Positions 37,430 through 46,217 of a DNA stretch of 64,000 nt are shown one piece after another. The notes beneath the pieces were generated by a model. It was not told the DNA's origin. It ran no database searches and worked only from the letters and a program-made list of their open reading frames with translations. Location: positions 186,001 through 250,000 of the forward strand of contig NZ_QJSD01000001.1 of the NCBI RefSeq assembly GCF_003313245.1, written 5' to 3'. Both the position numbers and the translations under genes were made by a program. This DNA comes from Primorskyibacter marinus (lineage in GTDB: Bacteria; Pseudomonadota; Alphaproteobacteria; Rhodobacterales; Rhodobacteraceae). Within the stretch, counting starts at the first letter, position 1. The number at the start of each line of letters is the position of its first letter.

Positions 37430-37576
37430 ATTGTCTTCCTCACGGTATTGTCGGGACTTGCGCCCGGATTATCCCTCGCCCCTGCGGGGTTTTCAAGTGC
37501 CCTTGCGGGCGGCTCAACTCCCCGCGATGCGGGTCGGATTCGAAAGGGTTTCCCCCTTCTGCCCGAAACTTCTGCG

Positions 37577-37604
37577 CCTATAGCACATGGTGCAGCGTTG
37601 GCAA
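37577..37604 (-). promoter_or_regulatory. predicted acpP promoter
   Basis: On the minus strand TTGCCA (-35, 37604-37599) and TATAGG (-10, 37582-37577) with a 16-base spacer, between fabG and acpP; this gives a leader of about 140 nt. Confidence 0.5.
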
Positions 37605-37633
37605 ACGCTTTCGCACCGGTGCCAAAGACGCTT

Positions 37634-38371
37634 TTACAACATGGCCATACCGCCATTGACGTGCAAGGTGGTTCCGGTGACATAACCGGCCTCTGGCGCG
37701 GCAAGATACAGAACCGCAGCGGCAATTTCGGCCGGATCGCCCATGCGGCCTGCCGGAATTTGTCCCATGATCGCGGATTTCTGATCGTCGTTCAGCTTGT
37801 CTGTCATCGCGGTGGTGATAAACCCCGGTGCCACCGCATTGACGGTGATGCCGCGGCTTGCGACCTCATAGGCCAACGACTTCGACATGCCGATCACACC
37901 CGCCTTGGCGGCGGCATAGTTGCCCTGACCGGGATTGCCGGTGGCCCCGACAACGGACGAGATATTCACGATGCGCCCCCAGCGCGCCTTCATCATGCCG
38001 CGCAGCACCCCTTTGCACAGCTTGAATGTCGCGGTCAGGTTCACATCGATCACCGATTGCCATTCGTCATCCGACATCCGCATGAACAGATTATCCCGCG
38101 TGATCCCGGCATTGTTGACCAGAATATCCAGACTGCCCATCGCCTCGATTGCCTGCTTGGGAAGGGCATCAACGGCTGCGAAATCCGACAGGTTGCACGG
38201 CAGGACATGCGCACGCTCGCCAAGCTCGGCGGCCAGCGCCTCAAGCGGTTCGGTCCGTGTGCCACTCAGCCCTACCGTGGCGCCCGCGCCGTGCAACACG
38301 CGCGCAATCTCGCCGCCGATACCTCCCGAAGCGCCGGTGATCAGCGCGGTTTTTCCAGTCAGATCGAACAT
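37634..38371 (-). CDS. fabG: 3-oxoacyl-ACP reductase
   Basis: NADPH-dependent reductase of fatty-acid elongation. The 245-residue short-chain dehydrogenase has the nucleotide motif TGASGGIGG, NNAGIT, the catalytic Ser in VNISSVVGA and the YAAAK pair, with a typical C-terminal TGTTLHVNGG. It follows fabD after 258 bp and precedes acpP. Confidence 0.97.
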   Translation of the reverse strand: MFDLTGKTALITGASGGIGGEIARVLHGAGATVGLSGTRTEPLEALAAELGERAHVLPCNLSDFAAVDALPKQAIEAMGSLDILVNNAGITRDNLFMRMSDDEWQSVIDVNLTATFKLCKGVLRGMMKARWGRIVNISSVVGATGNPGQGNYAAAKAGVIGMSKSLAYEVASRGITVNAVAPGFITTAMTDKLNDDQKSAIMGQIPAGRMGDPAEIAAAVLYLAAPEAGYVTGTTLHVNGGMAML

Positions 38372-38629
38372 ACCTGTCCCTCGTTTGCGGCGGGCCTGCT
38401 ATTTTGCCGACCGTGCCGCGATGTTCCATATTTGAGGCGTATCGCATTGCATGGCCTCATAATCAAGACGAGCAAATCGCGATCTCACCCCGCCCGGTAA
38501 CGCCTTGCCCCGCAGCCAGAGACAAAGATTGTTTGCGTCACACTCGATACCTGCCAGCGTTAAGCGTCACCGGCAAATCCCGCTTCACGATTCTCTTGTG
38601 ACCTGCCGAAGCGGCCTGTGCGACATTCT

Positions 38630-39568
38630 TCAGCTCAGGCTTTCTGCCGCCGCCTTGACCTCGTCGGGTGTGCCGATATTGCGCGTCGCGATGGTTTTGT
38701 CGATCCGCCGGATCATGCCCGACAGCGCCTTGCCCGCGCCGATCTCCCAGATCTCGGTGACGCCCTGCGCCGCCATGAACCCCACGCTTTCACGCCACCG
38801 CACCGATCCAGTGACTTGCTGCACCAGCAAAGAGCGGATGGTTTCGGGGTTGGCGACATCATGGGCCAGAACATTCGCCACCAGCCGCACGGACGGGTTG
38901 GAGATTTCGACATCCTCCAAAGCCTCTGCCATCGCGCGGGCGGCAGGCTCCATCAACTGACAATGGAAAGGCGCGCTTACGGGAAGCAACACGGCGCGCC
39001 GCGCCCCTTTTTCCTTGGCGATCTCGACGGCGCGTTCCACGGCTGCCTTGTGCCCGGATACGACAACCTGCGCCGGGTCGTTGTCATTCGCAGCCTCGCA
39101 AACCTCGCCCTGCGCGGCCTCTTGCGCGACGGCGCGCGCGGTGTCGAAATCCAGCCCCAACAACGCGGCCATGGCTCCGGCACCGACAGGCACGGCTTCT
39201 TGCATGGCCTTGCCACGAATCCGCAAAAGCCGTGCGGTGTCGGCGATGCTGATCGCACCGGTTGCCGCCAGCGCGGAATATTCGCCCAGCGAATGACCCG
39301 CCACATAAGCGGCCGCATCCATCGCCACGCCTTCTGCCTCCAGTGCCCGCATCGCGGCAAGCGAGGTGGCCATCAGTGCGGGCTGCGCGTTCTGTGTCAG
39401 CGTCAGCGCATCCGCCTCGCCTTCCCAGATCAGTGTGCTCAGCTTTTCGCCAAGCGCGTCGTCCACCTCGTCAAACACGGCCTGCGCCTGCGGATAGGCC
39501 TGGGCAAGCGCCTGCCCCATGCCGATAGTCTGGACACCCTGCCCAGGAAATACGAATGCGCGGCTCAT
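38630..39568 (-). CDS. fabD: malonyl-CoA:ACP transacylase
   Basis: Loads malonyl groups onto ACP. The 312-residue protein has the FPGQGVQTIGMG start, the nucleophile serine in AGHSLGEYSALAA, and the His in the C-terminal half (VSAPFHCQLM). It heads the fatty-acid cluster and is divergent from rpsF, with 242 bp between them. Confidence 0.97.
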   Translation of the reverse strand: MSRAFVFPGQGVQTIGMGQALAQAYPQAQAVFDEVDDALGEKLSTLIWEGEADALTLTQNAQPALMATSLAAMRALEAEGVAMDAAAYVAGHSLGEYSALAATGAISIADTARLLRIRGKAMQEAVPVGAGAMAALLGLDFDTARAVAQEAAQGEVCEAANDNDPAQVVVSGHKAAVERAVEIAKEKGARRAVLLPVSAPFHCQLMEPAARAMAEALEDVEISNPSVRLVANVLAHDVANPETIRSLLVQQVTGSVRWRESVGFMAAQGVTEIWEIGAGKALSGMIRRIDKTIATRNIGTPDEVKAAAESLS

Positions 39569-39810
39569 CTAATGCCCCCTTGTGATGTGCGGCCCCTCTC
39601 TGTCGGGGCGGTTGGACCTGATGTACCGTCACAGCAGCTTTCGCGCAACGCAGTTGACACCTCCGCGGGCAGACTTGCACCCAGGACATTTCCGTGTATA
39701 CGGAGCGCTCCTTTCGCAAGTACAGACACACCGCGCAGACTCTCGTGGGCAGGGGCGGAAGGATCACAGACCTGTCCTTTGAAATGCGCCGCAATATGAA
39801 CGGAGACCGC

Positions 39811-40164
39811 ATGCCACTGTATGAGCATGTTTTCATTTCGCGTCAGGACTTGTCCAACACCCAGGCCGAAGGCCTTGTTGAACATTTCGGCACCGTCCTC
39901 GCCGATAACGGCGGCACACTCGTGGAACACGAGTATTGGGGCGTCAAGACCATGGCGTACAAGATCAACAAGAACCGCAAGGGCCACTATGCCTTCCTGC
40001 GCACGAACGCCCCTTCCGAGGCCGTACAGGAAATGGAACGCCTGATGCGTCTGCATGACGATGTGATGCGCGTTCTGACCATCAAGGTCGACGAGCACGC
40101 CGAAGGACCCTCGGTCCAGATGCAGAAGCGCGACGAGCGGGACAACCGCCGCGAGCGCCGTTGA
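39811..40164 (+). CDS. rpsF: 30S ribosomal protein S6
   Basis: Small-subunit protein S6, partner of S18. The start at 39811 (MPLYEHVFISRQ) is placed by homology and a GGAG upstream; the longer frame is not used. 117 residues with the usual VEHEYWGVKTMAYKINKNRKGHY and a charged C-terminal tail (QKRDERDNRRERR). First gene of the rpsF-rpsR-rplI operon. Confidence 0.97.
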   Translation: MPLYEHVFISRQDLSNTQAEGLVEHFGTVLADNGGTLVEHEYWGVKTMAYKINKNRKGHYAFLRTNAPSEAVQEMERLMRLHDDVMRVLTIKVDEHAEGPSVQMQKRDERDNRRERR

Positions 40165-40189
40165 TCACCTGAGAAAAGGACGCTAAACC

Positions 40190-40417
40190 ATGGCAACAAA
40201 ACCATTTTTCCGCCGTCGTAAAGTTTGCCCCTTCTCGGGCGACAATGCACCTGCGATCGACTACAAGGACACACGTCTGCTGCAACGCTACATCTCTGAG
40301 CGTGGCAAGATCGTCCCCAGCCGCATCACCGCCGTCTCGGCCAAGAAGCAGCGTGAACTGGCCCGTGCAATCAAGCGCGCCCGTTTCCTCGCCCTGCTGC
40401 CCTACGCAGTGAAGTAA
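40190..40417 (+). CDS. rpsR: 30S ribosomal protein S18
   Basis: Small-subunit protein S18; 75 residues, with [12 protein letters not shown] at the start, [31 protein letters not shown] in the centre (seen in parts such as [16 protein letters not shown]) and [16 protein letters not shown] at the end. It keeps the N-terminal cysteine of the classic form. Confidence 0.98.
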   Translation: MATKPFFRRRKVCPFSGDNAPAIDYKDTRLLQRYISERGKIVPSRITAVSAKKQRELARAIKRARFLALLPYAVK

Positions 40418-40429
40418 GGAGTAAGCACC

Positions 40430-41059
40430 ATGCAAGTCATCCTTCTCGAACGCGTTGCGAAACTCGGCCAGATGGGCGACGTCGTTGACGTCAAGCCCGG
40501 CTACGCCCGCAACTACCTGCTGTTGCAGAAGAAAGCCCTGACCGCGTCGGAAGACAACATCAAGGCATTCGAAGCACAAAAAGCGCATCTCGAAGCCCGC
40601 AACCTCGACAGCCGCAAGGAAGCCGAAGCACTTGGTGAAAAGCTCGACGGTGAGCAGTTCATCGTGATTCGCCAAGCATCCGACGGCGGCAACCTCTACG
40701 GTTCTGTCACCACGCGTGACGCCGCGGACACCGCGACCGAGGCCGGCTTCTCGCTGGACCGCAAGCAGATCATCATCCGCGAGCCCATCAAGGTATTGGG
40801 TCTGCACGAACTTGAGGTGAACCTTCACCCCGAGGTCATGGTGACGATCACGCTGAATGTCGCCCGCTCGCCCGAAGAGGCAGAGCTTCAGGCATCCGGC
40901 AAGTCGATCCAGGAACTGGCCGCCGAAGAAGAGGCCGCCGCAGATTTCGAGATCGCCGAACTGTTCGACGATATCGGCTCTGCTGCCGAGGACGACGACG
41001 CGCCCCGCGATGTGGTCAACGCCGCAGCCGAGGCCGAAGAGACATCCGAAGACAACTAA
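40430..41059 (+). CDS. rplI: 50S ribosomal protein L9 with acidic C-terminal extension
   Basis: Large-subunit protein L9: N-terminal domain ([30 protein letters not shown], in parts), long connecting helix and C-terminal domain up to about residue 148. The last 60 residues are strongly acidic and Ala/Glu-rich ([16 protein letters not shown]), beyond the ~150 residues of E. coli L9. Such tails occur in alphaproteobacterial L9; function unknown. A strong terminator follows. Confidence 0.97.
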   Translation: MQVILLERVAKLGQMGDVVDVKPGYARNYLLLQKKALTASEDNIKAFEAQKAHLEARNLDSRKEAEALGEKLDGEQFIVIRQASDGGNLYGSVTTRDAADTATEAGFSLDRKQIIIREPIKVLGLHELEVNLHPEVMVTITLNVARSPEEAELQASGKSIQELAAEEEAAADFEIAELFDDIGSAAEDDDAPRDVVNAAAEAEETSEDN

Positions 41060-41090
41060 GTCTTCGCCACGTCCCCCAGCAGGGACGTTC

Positions 41091-41124
41091 AGACCGCGCG
41101 GGCCCACCCCGCGCGGTCTTTTTA
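41091..41124 (+). terminator. Rho-independent terminator of the rpsF-rpsR-rplI operon
   Basis: AGACCGCGCGG and CCGCGCGGTCT form a perfect 11-bp stem with a short loop, followed by TTTTTA, 31 bp after the rplI stop. Confidence 0.9.
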
Positions 41125-41239
41125 TGGGCTGCTCTATTAATCCGCCATCACCGTTGCTGTCTGCGAATGGCAAGCTCTCGGCGAACGGCCGACCCCCACG
41201 ACCGACAGATAACATCCCGTAAGATAAGTCGTTTTTGTA

Positions 41240-41260
41240 CGAAAGCGTTTTCGCTACAAT
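41240..41260 (+). promoter_or_regulatory. LacI-type operator-like palindrome next to a -10 box
   Basis: CGAAAGCGTTTTCG (41240-41253) is a near-perfect palindrome with central CG, followed immediately by TACAAT (41255-41260), a good -10 hexamer. A clear -35 is lacking. The geometry is that of a repressor site in a promoter for the zinc-ribbon gene 116 bp downstream. Confidence 0.45.
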
Positions 41261-41375
41261 CTGCAAAACGATAACCTGCGGGCAGCTTCCACAGCCTACA
41301 CCCGCGCTACGTTACTGGAAAAATGCGCGACACTCCGACTGCCCAGTCTTCGACCCACACCACACAGGATGACAC

Positions 41376-42452
41376 ATGAAAGCCGCCCGCCGTCCCCTTT
41401 TTTTCTACAATGTCGCGATGTGGTTGCTGTCACTCGTCATCACAGTTTTCCTGATCGAGCTTGGCGGATTGGTCTTGTCCGACCTGCCGACAGCCGGGCA
41501 ACCCGTGTCCAAGCTGGAATTCGTCGATACGCAGGCGCTTGAAACGACCGAAGAGGAAATCGACAAGCTCGAACTCTCGATGCAGAGCACCGAAAATGAC
41601 ATCGAAGATGCGAAGTTTGTCCTGGAATCCCGCAGATTGGATTATCAAACCCAGCGGTCAAACTTTGAGAGCTGGATCAGGACGCGCGGTGCAACCGGAT
41701 TGACCGAACAAAACCAGCAAGTGGTTGATCGCGTAGAAGCGATTGAACTGCTGAAAACCCAAGAGCGCGACGCCCAGCAAGCGGTACAATCGCTGGAACA
41801 ACAGCAGGTCGAGACCAACCGTATGTTGCAATCTCTTCGGGTTCAGCGCGATCAAATATTTGACGCTGCAACGGCACCCTACGAAAAAGCGCGCCAGAAC
41901 GAGATCCTGAAAGTATTCCTCTACCGGCTGGCGCTGACCCTACCGTTATTGCTTATCTCCATCTGGCTGTTCGTCAAAAAACGCGGCACCACCTATTGGC
42001 CGGTCTACCGCAGCTTTGTCATGTTCTCGCTCTTTGCCTTTTTCGTCGAGCTGGTCCCCTACCTGCCCTCATACGGCGGATATGTCAGAACGGGCGTCGG
42101 GATAGTCCTTTCTCTGCTATTCGCACATTTCGCAGTCAAAGGCATGGGCCGGTATATTCAGAACAAGAAGAACGAAGAGGAAAAACCCGAAGCTGAAAAA
42201 CGCAAAACAATCGAGTACGAACAGGCCGTCAAGAAGATATCCGAGGGTGTCTGCCCAAGCTGCGACAGACATTTTCAACCCAAGGTAACCGGTAAAAAGA
42301 GCGGATCTGTCGAAGCGCATGTGGATTACTGCGTCCATTGCGGGTTTTGCTTGTTCGACAAATGCGGACAATGCGGCACGCGCGAAAACTCGTTCTACAA
42401 GTTCTGCGGTTCATGCGGCTGCCCATCGGACACAGAGCCTGCCAACGCGTAG
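41376..42452 (+). CDS. unrecognised membrane protein with coiled coil and double zinc ribbon
   Basis: A 358-residue protein I do not recognise. Order: membrane helix (10-34), long acidic/polar coiled coil (52-165), three more membrane helices (about 178-200, 213-230, 237-256), a charged linker (KNEEEKPEAEKRK), and a Cys-rich tail with ten cysteines between 293 and 349 (CPSC, CVHC, CLFDKC, CGQC, CGSC) that fits two zinc ribbons. The AGGA at -7 supports the ATG. Lower GC than its neighbours and isolated position between housekeeping genes suggest acquisition by transfer. The coiled coil would face the periplasm or cytosol depending on helix 1; the ribbons are probably cytosolic. Confidence 0.8.
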   Translation: MKAARRPLFFYNVAMWLLSLVITVFLIELGGLVLSDLPTAGQPVSKLEFVDTQALETTEEEIDKLELSMQSTENDIEDAKFVLESRRLDYQTQRSNFESWIRTRGATGLTEQNQQVVDRVEAIELLKTQERDAQQAVQSLEQQQVETNRMLQSLRVQRDQIFDAATAPYEKARQNEILKVFLYRLALTLPLLLISIWLFVKKRGTTYWPVYRSFVMFSLFAFFVELVPYLPSYGGYVRTGVGIVLSLLFAHFAVKGMGRYIQNKKNEEEKPEAEKRKTIEYEQAVKKISEGVCPSCDRHFQPKVTGKKSGSVEAHVDYCVHCGFCLFDKCGQCGTRENSFYKFCGSCGCPSDTEPANA

Positions 42453-42609
42453 TCAACATCATTATTTTTAGTTTTTTGACAGCTGCGATAGGCATCTGGA
42501 AGGCCTGCTAATGGCTGGCCCGCTATTACGAATGCCTATGTGGTCAGCTTGATCTCGGCTAACTCAATGCCGTGCGAACACATACGCACACCTACTAACA
42601 AATGCACTG

Positions 42610-42638
42610 TTAGCGAATGGCGCGGTCGCCAGTATAAT
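42610..42638 (+). promoter_or_regulatory. promoter-like sequence with consensus -10 in a gene-free stretch
   Basis: TTAGCG, exactly 17 bases, then a perfect TATAAT, pointing towards the 3' end of tig. No reading frame lies downstream on this strand before tig, so it would drive a small or antisense RNA. The -35 half is poor. Confidence 0.35.
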
Positions 42639-42715
42639 GCGGATTACCCGTTCAACGCAGTGTCTTCACATCGGCACTGATGTCGCCTTAACTCAAACGC
42701 CAATTCACACCGCAC

Positions 42716-42749
42716 ACAAAAAAACCGCGCCAGCGAAGGGCGCGGTTTC
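42716..42749 (-). terminator. Rho-independent terminator after tig
   Basis: On the minus strand AAACCGCGCC and GGCGCGGTTT make a perfect 10-bp stem with a 7-base loop, followed by TTTT (seven T in all). It lies 25 bp past the tig stop. Confidence 0.9.
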
Positions 42750-42773
42750 ATGTAATTTCGAAAAAATCGAAGA

Positions 42774-44108
42774 TTATTCGTCTTCTTCCAGCGCCTCGAC
42801 CGCCTTCTGAAGATCATCCTTCGAGATTTCCTTCTCGGTCACATCAGCCTGTTCGACGATATGATCAACGACCTTGTCCTCGAAGATCGGCGCGCGCATC
42901 TGCTGCTGCATCTGCTGATTCTGCTGGATGAACTCAAAGAACTGGCGTTCCTGGCCCGGATACTGCCGCGCCTGGTTCATGATCGCCTGCGTCATCTCGG
43001 CATCGGTGACCTGAATCTCGGCCTTCTGGCCCAGTTCCGCCAGAAGCAGGCCCAGACGCACGCGGCGCTCGGCCAGCTTTTTGTGCTCGTCGGTAGGCTC
43101 TACCGGATCGTGGTCATGGCCTTCGACTTCGGGGTTTTCTTCGTGCCAAAGCTGATGCGCGATCTGCTTGGCTTCGGCATCCACCAGCGACGGCGGCAGC
43201 TCGAAGCTGACAATAGTATCCAGCTGATCCAGCAGTCCGCGCTTCATCACTGCACGGGCCGCGCCCGCATATTCGGCTTCAAGACGCTCGGAGATCTGGG
43301 TTTTCAGCGCGGCCAGATCATCGGCACCAAAACGCTTGGCCAGCTCGTCGTCGATTACTGCAGCCTGAGGTGCCTTCACCGACTTGACGGTGCAATCGAA
43401 GATCGCCGCTTTGCCTGCCAGATGCTCGGCCTGATAGTCCTCGGGGAACGACACTTCGACGGCCTTCTCGTCGCCTGCTTTCACGCCGACAAGCTGCTCT
43501 TCGAAACCGGGGATGAAGCTGTTTGATCCCAGCGTCAGCGGATAATCCTCGGCAGAGCCGCCTTCGAACGCTTCGCCATCCACCTTGCCGACGAAATCAA
43601 TCACGATCTGGTCGCCATCCTCAGCTGCGGCACCCTCTTCACGGTCCTCGAAATTCTGCGCGGTCTCAGCCAGGTTTTCCAGCGCCTCGGTCACCGAAGC
43701 GTCATCCGCCTTGGCCACCAGCTTTTCCAGCTTGATCACGCTTAGATCGACCTCGGGGATCGTCGGAAGCGCCTCATAGCTCATCTCGACATTGACGTCG
43801 TCGCCTTCTTTCCAGTCCTCATTGGTCATCTTGACCTCGGGCTGGGCTGCCGGACGGTCGCCGCTGTCTTCGAAATGCTGGTTCATCGCGCCGTCGATGG
43901 TTTCCTGCATCGCCTCCCCCAGGAGACGCTGGCCGAACTGCTTTTTCAGCAGCGGCATCGGAACCTTACCCTTGCGAAAGCCCTTCATCTCAACCTCGGG
44001 CTGCGCCTCGGCCAGCTTTTCGTTGACCTTCGCGTCAAGCTCATCAGCGCTGACGGTGATCGCGTATCCGCGCTTCAACCCTTCGTTCAGAGTCTCGGTG
44101 ACCTGCAT
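42774..44108 (-). CDS. tig: trigger factor, ribosome-bound chaperone and prolyl isomerase
   Basis: Binds nascent chains at the ribosome exit. The 444-residue protein has the ribosome-binding N-terminal domain (signature [17 protein letters not shown]), an FKBP-type isomerase domain from about 150-245 ([21 protein letters not shown]), and the long helical C-terminal arm. The acidic end ([10 protein letters not shown]) is typical of alphaproteobacteria. The clp genes that often follow tig are not here. Confidence 0.97.
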   Translation of the reverse strand: MQVTETLNEGLKRGYAITVSADELDAKVNEKLAEAQPEVEMKGFRKGKVPMPLLKKQFGQRLLGEAMQETIDGAMNQHFEDSGDRPAAQPEVKMTNEDWKEGDDVNVEMSYEALPTIPEVDLSVIKLEKLVAKADDASVTEALENLAETAQNFEDREEGAAAEDGDQIVIDFVGKVDGEAFEGGSAEDYPLTLGSNSFIPGFEEQLVGVKAGDEKAVEVSFPEDYQAEHLAGKAAIFDCTVKSVKAPQAAVIDDELAKRFGADDLAALKTQISERLEAEYAGAARAVMKRGLLDQLDTIVSFELPPSLVDAEAKQIAHQLWHEENPEVEGHDHDPVEPTDEHKKLAERRVRLGLLLAELGQKAEIQVTDAEMTQAIMNQARQYPGQERQFFEFIQQNQQMQQQMRAPIFEDKVVDHIVEQADVTEKEISKDDLQKAVEALEEDE

Positions 44109-44132
44109 TTACGTGTCCTTTTTCTCATTCTC

Positions 44133-44217
44133 TGGTGCGGGTGGAGGGACTTGAACCCCCACGCCTTGCGGCGCCAGAACCTAAATCTGGTGCGTCTACC
44201 AATTTCGCCACACCCGC
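44133..44217 (-). tRNA. tRNA-Leu (anticodon TAG)
   Basis: On the minus strand 85 bases fold as a class II tRNA. The acceptor GCGGGTG pairs with CACCCGC. The D-arm contains AAATTGGTAGACGC. The anticodon stem CCAGA/TCTGG encloses TTTAGGT (anticodon TAG). A variable arm, then GGGTTCAAGTCCC and an encoded ACCA end complete it. Leucine identity follows from anticodon and fold. Confidence 0.95.
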
Positions 44218-44367
44218 AAAAACCCAAGAGGCAGCCCAACGGGCCGCCCAAGTCCGGCGCTGTCTAGCAAACCCGCAAGCCGGATGCGAGCGGAAAATTC
44301 GCCTGAAACGGACAGGGCGGCAGGGTTTTTCCGGTACAGGCAACACGCGGCCGAAACAGAGTGGATC

Positions 44368-46098
44368 TCAATCCCCCAGAAGACGGCTCAGGACCTGGGG
44401 CAAAACCTCCGGCAGGTCCTCAGCTATCAGGCCCGGCCCAAAGCTGCGCGCGCATTCCACATGCAGCCAGGCGGCACTTGCAGCGGCGTCCATCGGACAA
44501 TAGCCGCGCGCCAGCAATCCGGTGATGAACCCCGCCAACACGTCCCCCGACCCGGCCGTCGCGAGCCAAGGTGCGGCACGATCATATTTGGCCAAGTTTA
44601 TCCTGCAAGCCCCGGAAGGATCGGCGATCACCGTGTCCGGCCCCTTGAAGAGCACCACGCATCCTGCCCGTTTGGCCGCTGCACATGTGGCATCGACCTT
44701 GGAATAGGCCGGACCTTTGGTTGCGGGAGCGTTCGATTTTTCAGCGATGTCAGGAAACAGCCGTTTGAATTCACCCGCATGTGGCGTCAGCACGCACTGA
44801 TCATGCACCAATGCAAACAGATCCGGGTCGCACGCAAGCAGGCTCAGCGCGTCAGCATCCAGCAGCACTGCCCGCCCCGGGCTTGACCCGGGGCCTTGCG
44901 AAACAGAAGGCCCCGGCTCGGGGGCCGGGGCGCGCAGCGCTGCGGCGAGCAGCCCCGCCGCGCGCTCATCCAGTCCCAATCCCGGCCCCAGACACAGCGC
45001 ATTGATGCGCCGGTCTTCCAGCGCCGAAGCCACCCCGCCACCATCCTCAATCCGCTTCAGCATCATCGCGCTGATCTGACAGGCCACCTCCATCTGCGCC
45101 GAGCCGGGCACACCCAAAGTCACCAGCCCCGCCCCGACCCGCAAAGCACCCCGCGCCGCCAGCCGTGCCGCCCCCGTGCGCCCTGCACCACCGGACATGA
45201 TCAGGGCGTGGCCATGAGAGTACTTATGCTGATAACCTTCTTTTCCGAGACAGATCGGAACTCTGGCAAGCGTGACCTGCTCATGCCACCCGTCCCGCTG
45301 TCCGTCCGGCCCCTCACGCAACCACCGGGAGACAAACGTCTCAATCCCCAGAGTTTTGACGACGACCTTGCCACAATGATCTGGTCCATCAGCCAAGACG
45401 TGCCCCAATTTCATGCCATGAAAGGTCACTGTCAGATGCGCGCTGGCTGAGACCCCGTGTCGAGAGTCTGAGATCGCGAATATGCGGCCACTATCAGCGC
45501 AAATGCCAGTTGGAAGGTCGATGGCGACGATGGCCGCCCGACCGTTTTCATGCCCAACCTCAATGGGACGGGGCCCCACCATATCTTCCATTTTTGAGAA
45601 TAGGCCATCAAATTCCCGAACCGCGCGCTTAAGCCCGGTTCCGAACAGTGCATCCACCAGCAGGTCGCAGTTCCACAATTTTTCTTCGTATTGCAAAAAT
45701 GAATAGGTCGATCCCAGCGCGCACCACCGCTCATAATTCACTTTCGCATCGGCCGGCAGTTGCGACGGATCACCATAGAGGAAAACCTGTACCTTCCAGC
45801 CCTGTCCTTGCAGCAACCGCGCCACAACAAACCCGTCTCCCCCATTATTCCCCGGCCCGCACAGCACAACGGCCCGCAGAATACTTGCCTCTTCTTCTTG
45901 GACCAAATACTCCGGGGGTGTGGGGGCTGGCCCCCGCTCCGACGTCGTATCTCGTGCAAACGCCGGCCATTCCTCGAAAATCGCCTCGACGACACCCCGC
46001 CCTGCCCGCTCCATCAATTCCAGACCACTAACCTCGCCGCTGTTTATCGCGGCCTGTTCAATGGCGCGCATCTGCGCGGCGGTCAGAAGTTCGGCCAT
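44368..46098 (-). CDS. bifunctional NAD(P)H-hydrate epimerase / ADP-dependent NAD(P)H-hydrate dehydratase
   Basis: Repairs hydrated NAD(P)H: the N-terminal YjeF domain epimerises, the C-terminal carbohydrate-kinase-like domain dehydrates. Start 46098 (MAELLTAAQMRAIEQ) is set by homology; the upstream frame is not used. N-domain motifs: SGLELMERAGRGV, VLCGPGNNGGDGFV; C-domain: GAARLAARGALRVGAGLVTLG, LTPHAGEFKRLFPD and ATAGSGDVLAGFITGLLARG. At 576 residues it is longer than usual because of in-frame repeat insertions near residues 54-69 and 388-408. Confidence 0.93.
   Translation of the reverse strand: MAELLTAAQMRAIEQAAINSGEVSGLELMERAGRGVVEAIFEEWPAFARDTTSERGPAPTPPEYLVQEEEASILRAVVLCGPGNNGGDGFVVARLLQGQGWKVQVFLYGDPSQLPADAKVNYERWCALGSTYSFLQYEEKLWNCDLLVDALFGTGLKRAVREFDGLFSKMEDMVGPRPIEVGHENGRAAIVAIDLPTGICADSGRIFAISDSRHGVSASAHLTVTFHGMKLGHVLADGPDHCGKVVVKTLGIETFVSRWLREGPDGQRDGWHEQVTLARVPICLGKEGYQHKYSHGHALIMSGGAGRTGAARLAARGALRVGAGLVTLGVPGSAQMEVACQISAMMLKRIEDGGGVASALEDRRINALCLGPGLGLDERAAGLLAAALRAPAPEPGPSVSQGPGSSPGRAVLLDADALSLLACDPDLFALVHDQCVLTPHAGEFKRLFPDIAEKSNAPATKGPAYSKVDATCAAAKRAGCVVLFKGPDTVIADPSGACRINLAKYDRAAPWLATAGSGDVLAGFITGLLARGYCPMDAAASAAWLHVECARSFGPGLIAEDLPEVLPQVLSRLLGD
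44874..44896 (+). repeat. GCCCCGG/CCGGGGC palindromic repeat inside the NAD(P)H-hydrate repair gene (first)
   Basis: GCCCCGG, a 7-base loop, CCGGGGC and CT; it resembles the copy at 46694-46716 (same strand, arms identical, loop different). In the gene it reads as a Gly/Pro-rich linker (GPGSSPGRA). Confidence 0.8.
44908..44931 (-). repeat. GCCCCGG/CCGGGGC palindromic repeat inside the NAD(P)H-hydrate repair gene (second)
   Basis: Read on the minus (coding) strand this 24-bp unit is identical to the one in pdhC (17746-17769) and encodes the same APAPEPGP in the same frame. Confidence 0.85.
45891..45935 (+). repeat. 45-bp dispersed repeat, copy 2
   Basis: Matches 17339-17383 at 43 of 45 positions and ends in the same GGGGGC-TG-GCCCCC hairpin. 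It lies antisense inside the repair-enzyme gene and is translated there as GPAPTPPEYLVQEEE, between two conserved parts of the YjeF domain. Confidence 0.85.
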
Positions 46099-46217
46099 GC
46101 ACAACTGTCCTGTCTCTGGTGTAAGCGTTCGACCCCTTATCCGCCCTTCAGGACATAGCTGACAAGAGGACAACCGTGCGGGTTGGCATACAGAGTTTTC
46201 TGTTCGCCTATTATTAA

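Larger units (their letters stand above)
41060..41375. other. 316-bp gap between rplI and the zinc-ribbon gene
   Basis: Besides the rplI terminator it holds a palindrome/-10 box (see separate entry). No gene was found; the stretch after 41125 is lower in GC than its surroundings. Confidence 0.5.
42453..42773. other. 321-bp gene-free stretch with promoter-like and palindromic signals
   Basis: Contains a 6-bp inverted repeat CTAACA/TGTTAG with a 7-base loop (42595-42613), a plus-strand pair TTAGCG (42610-42615) and TATAAT (42633-42638) 17 bases apart, and the tig terminator. No protein gene was found; an untranslated RNA is possible. Confidence 0.4.

Noticed and set aside
37470-37500. CCCCTGCGGGG followed by TTTT on the plus strand as a terminator
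   Set aside because: No plus-strand gene is nearby; the stem is only 4 bp.
39654-39676. TTGACA at 39654 as rpsF promoter
   Set aside because: The -35 is perfect, but no acceptable -10 is found at 16-18 bp.
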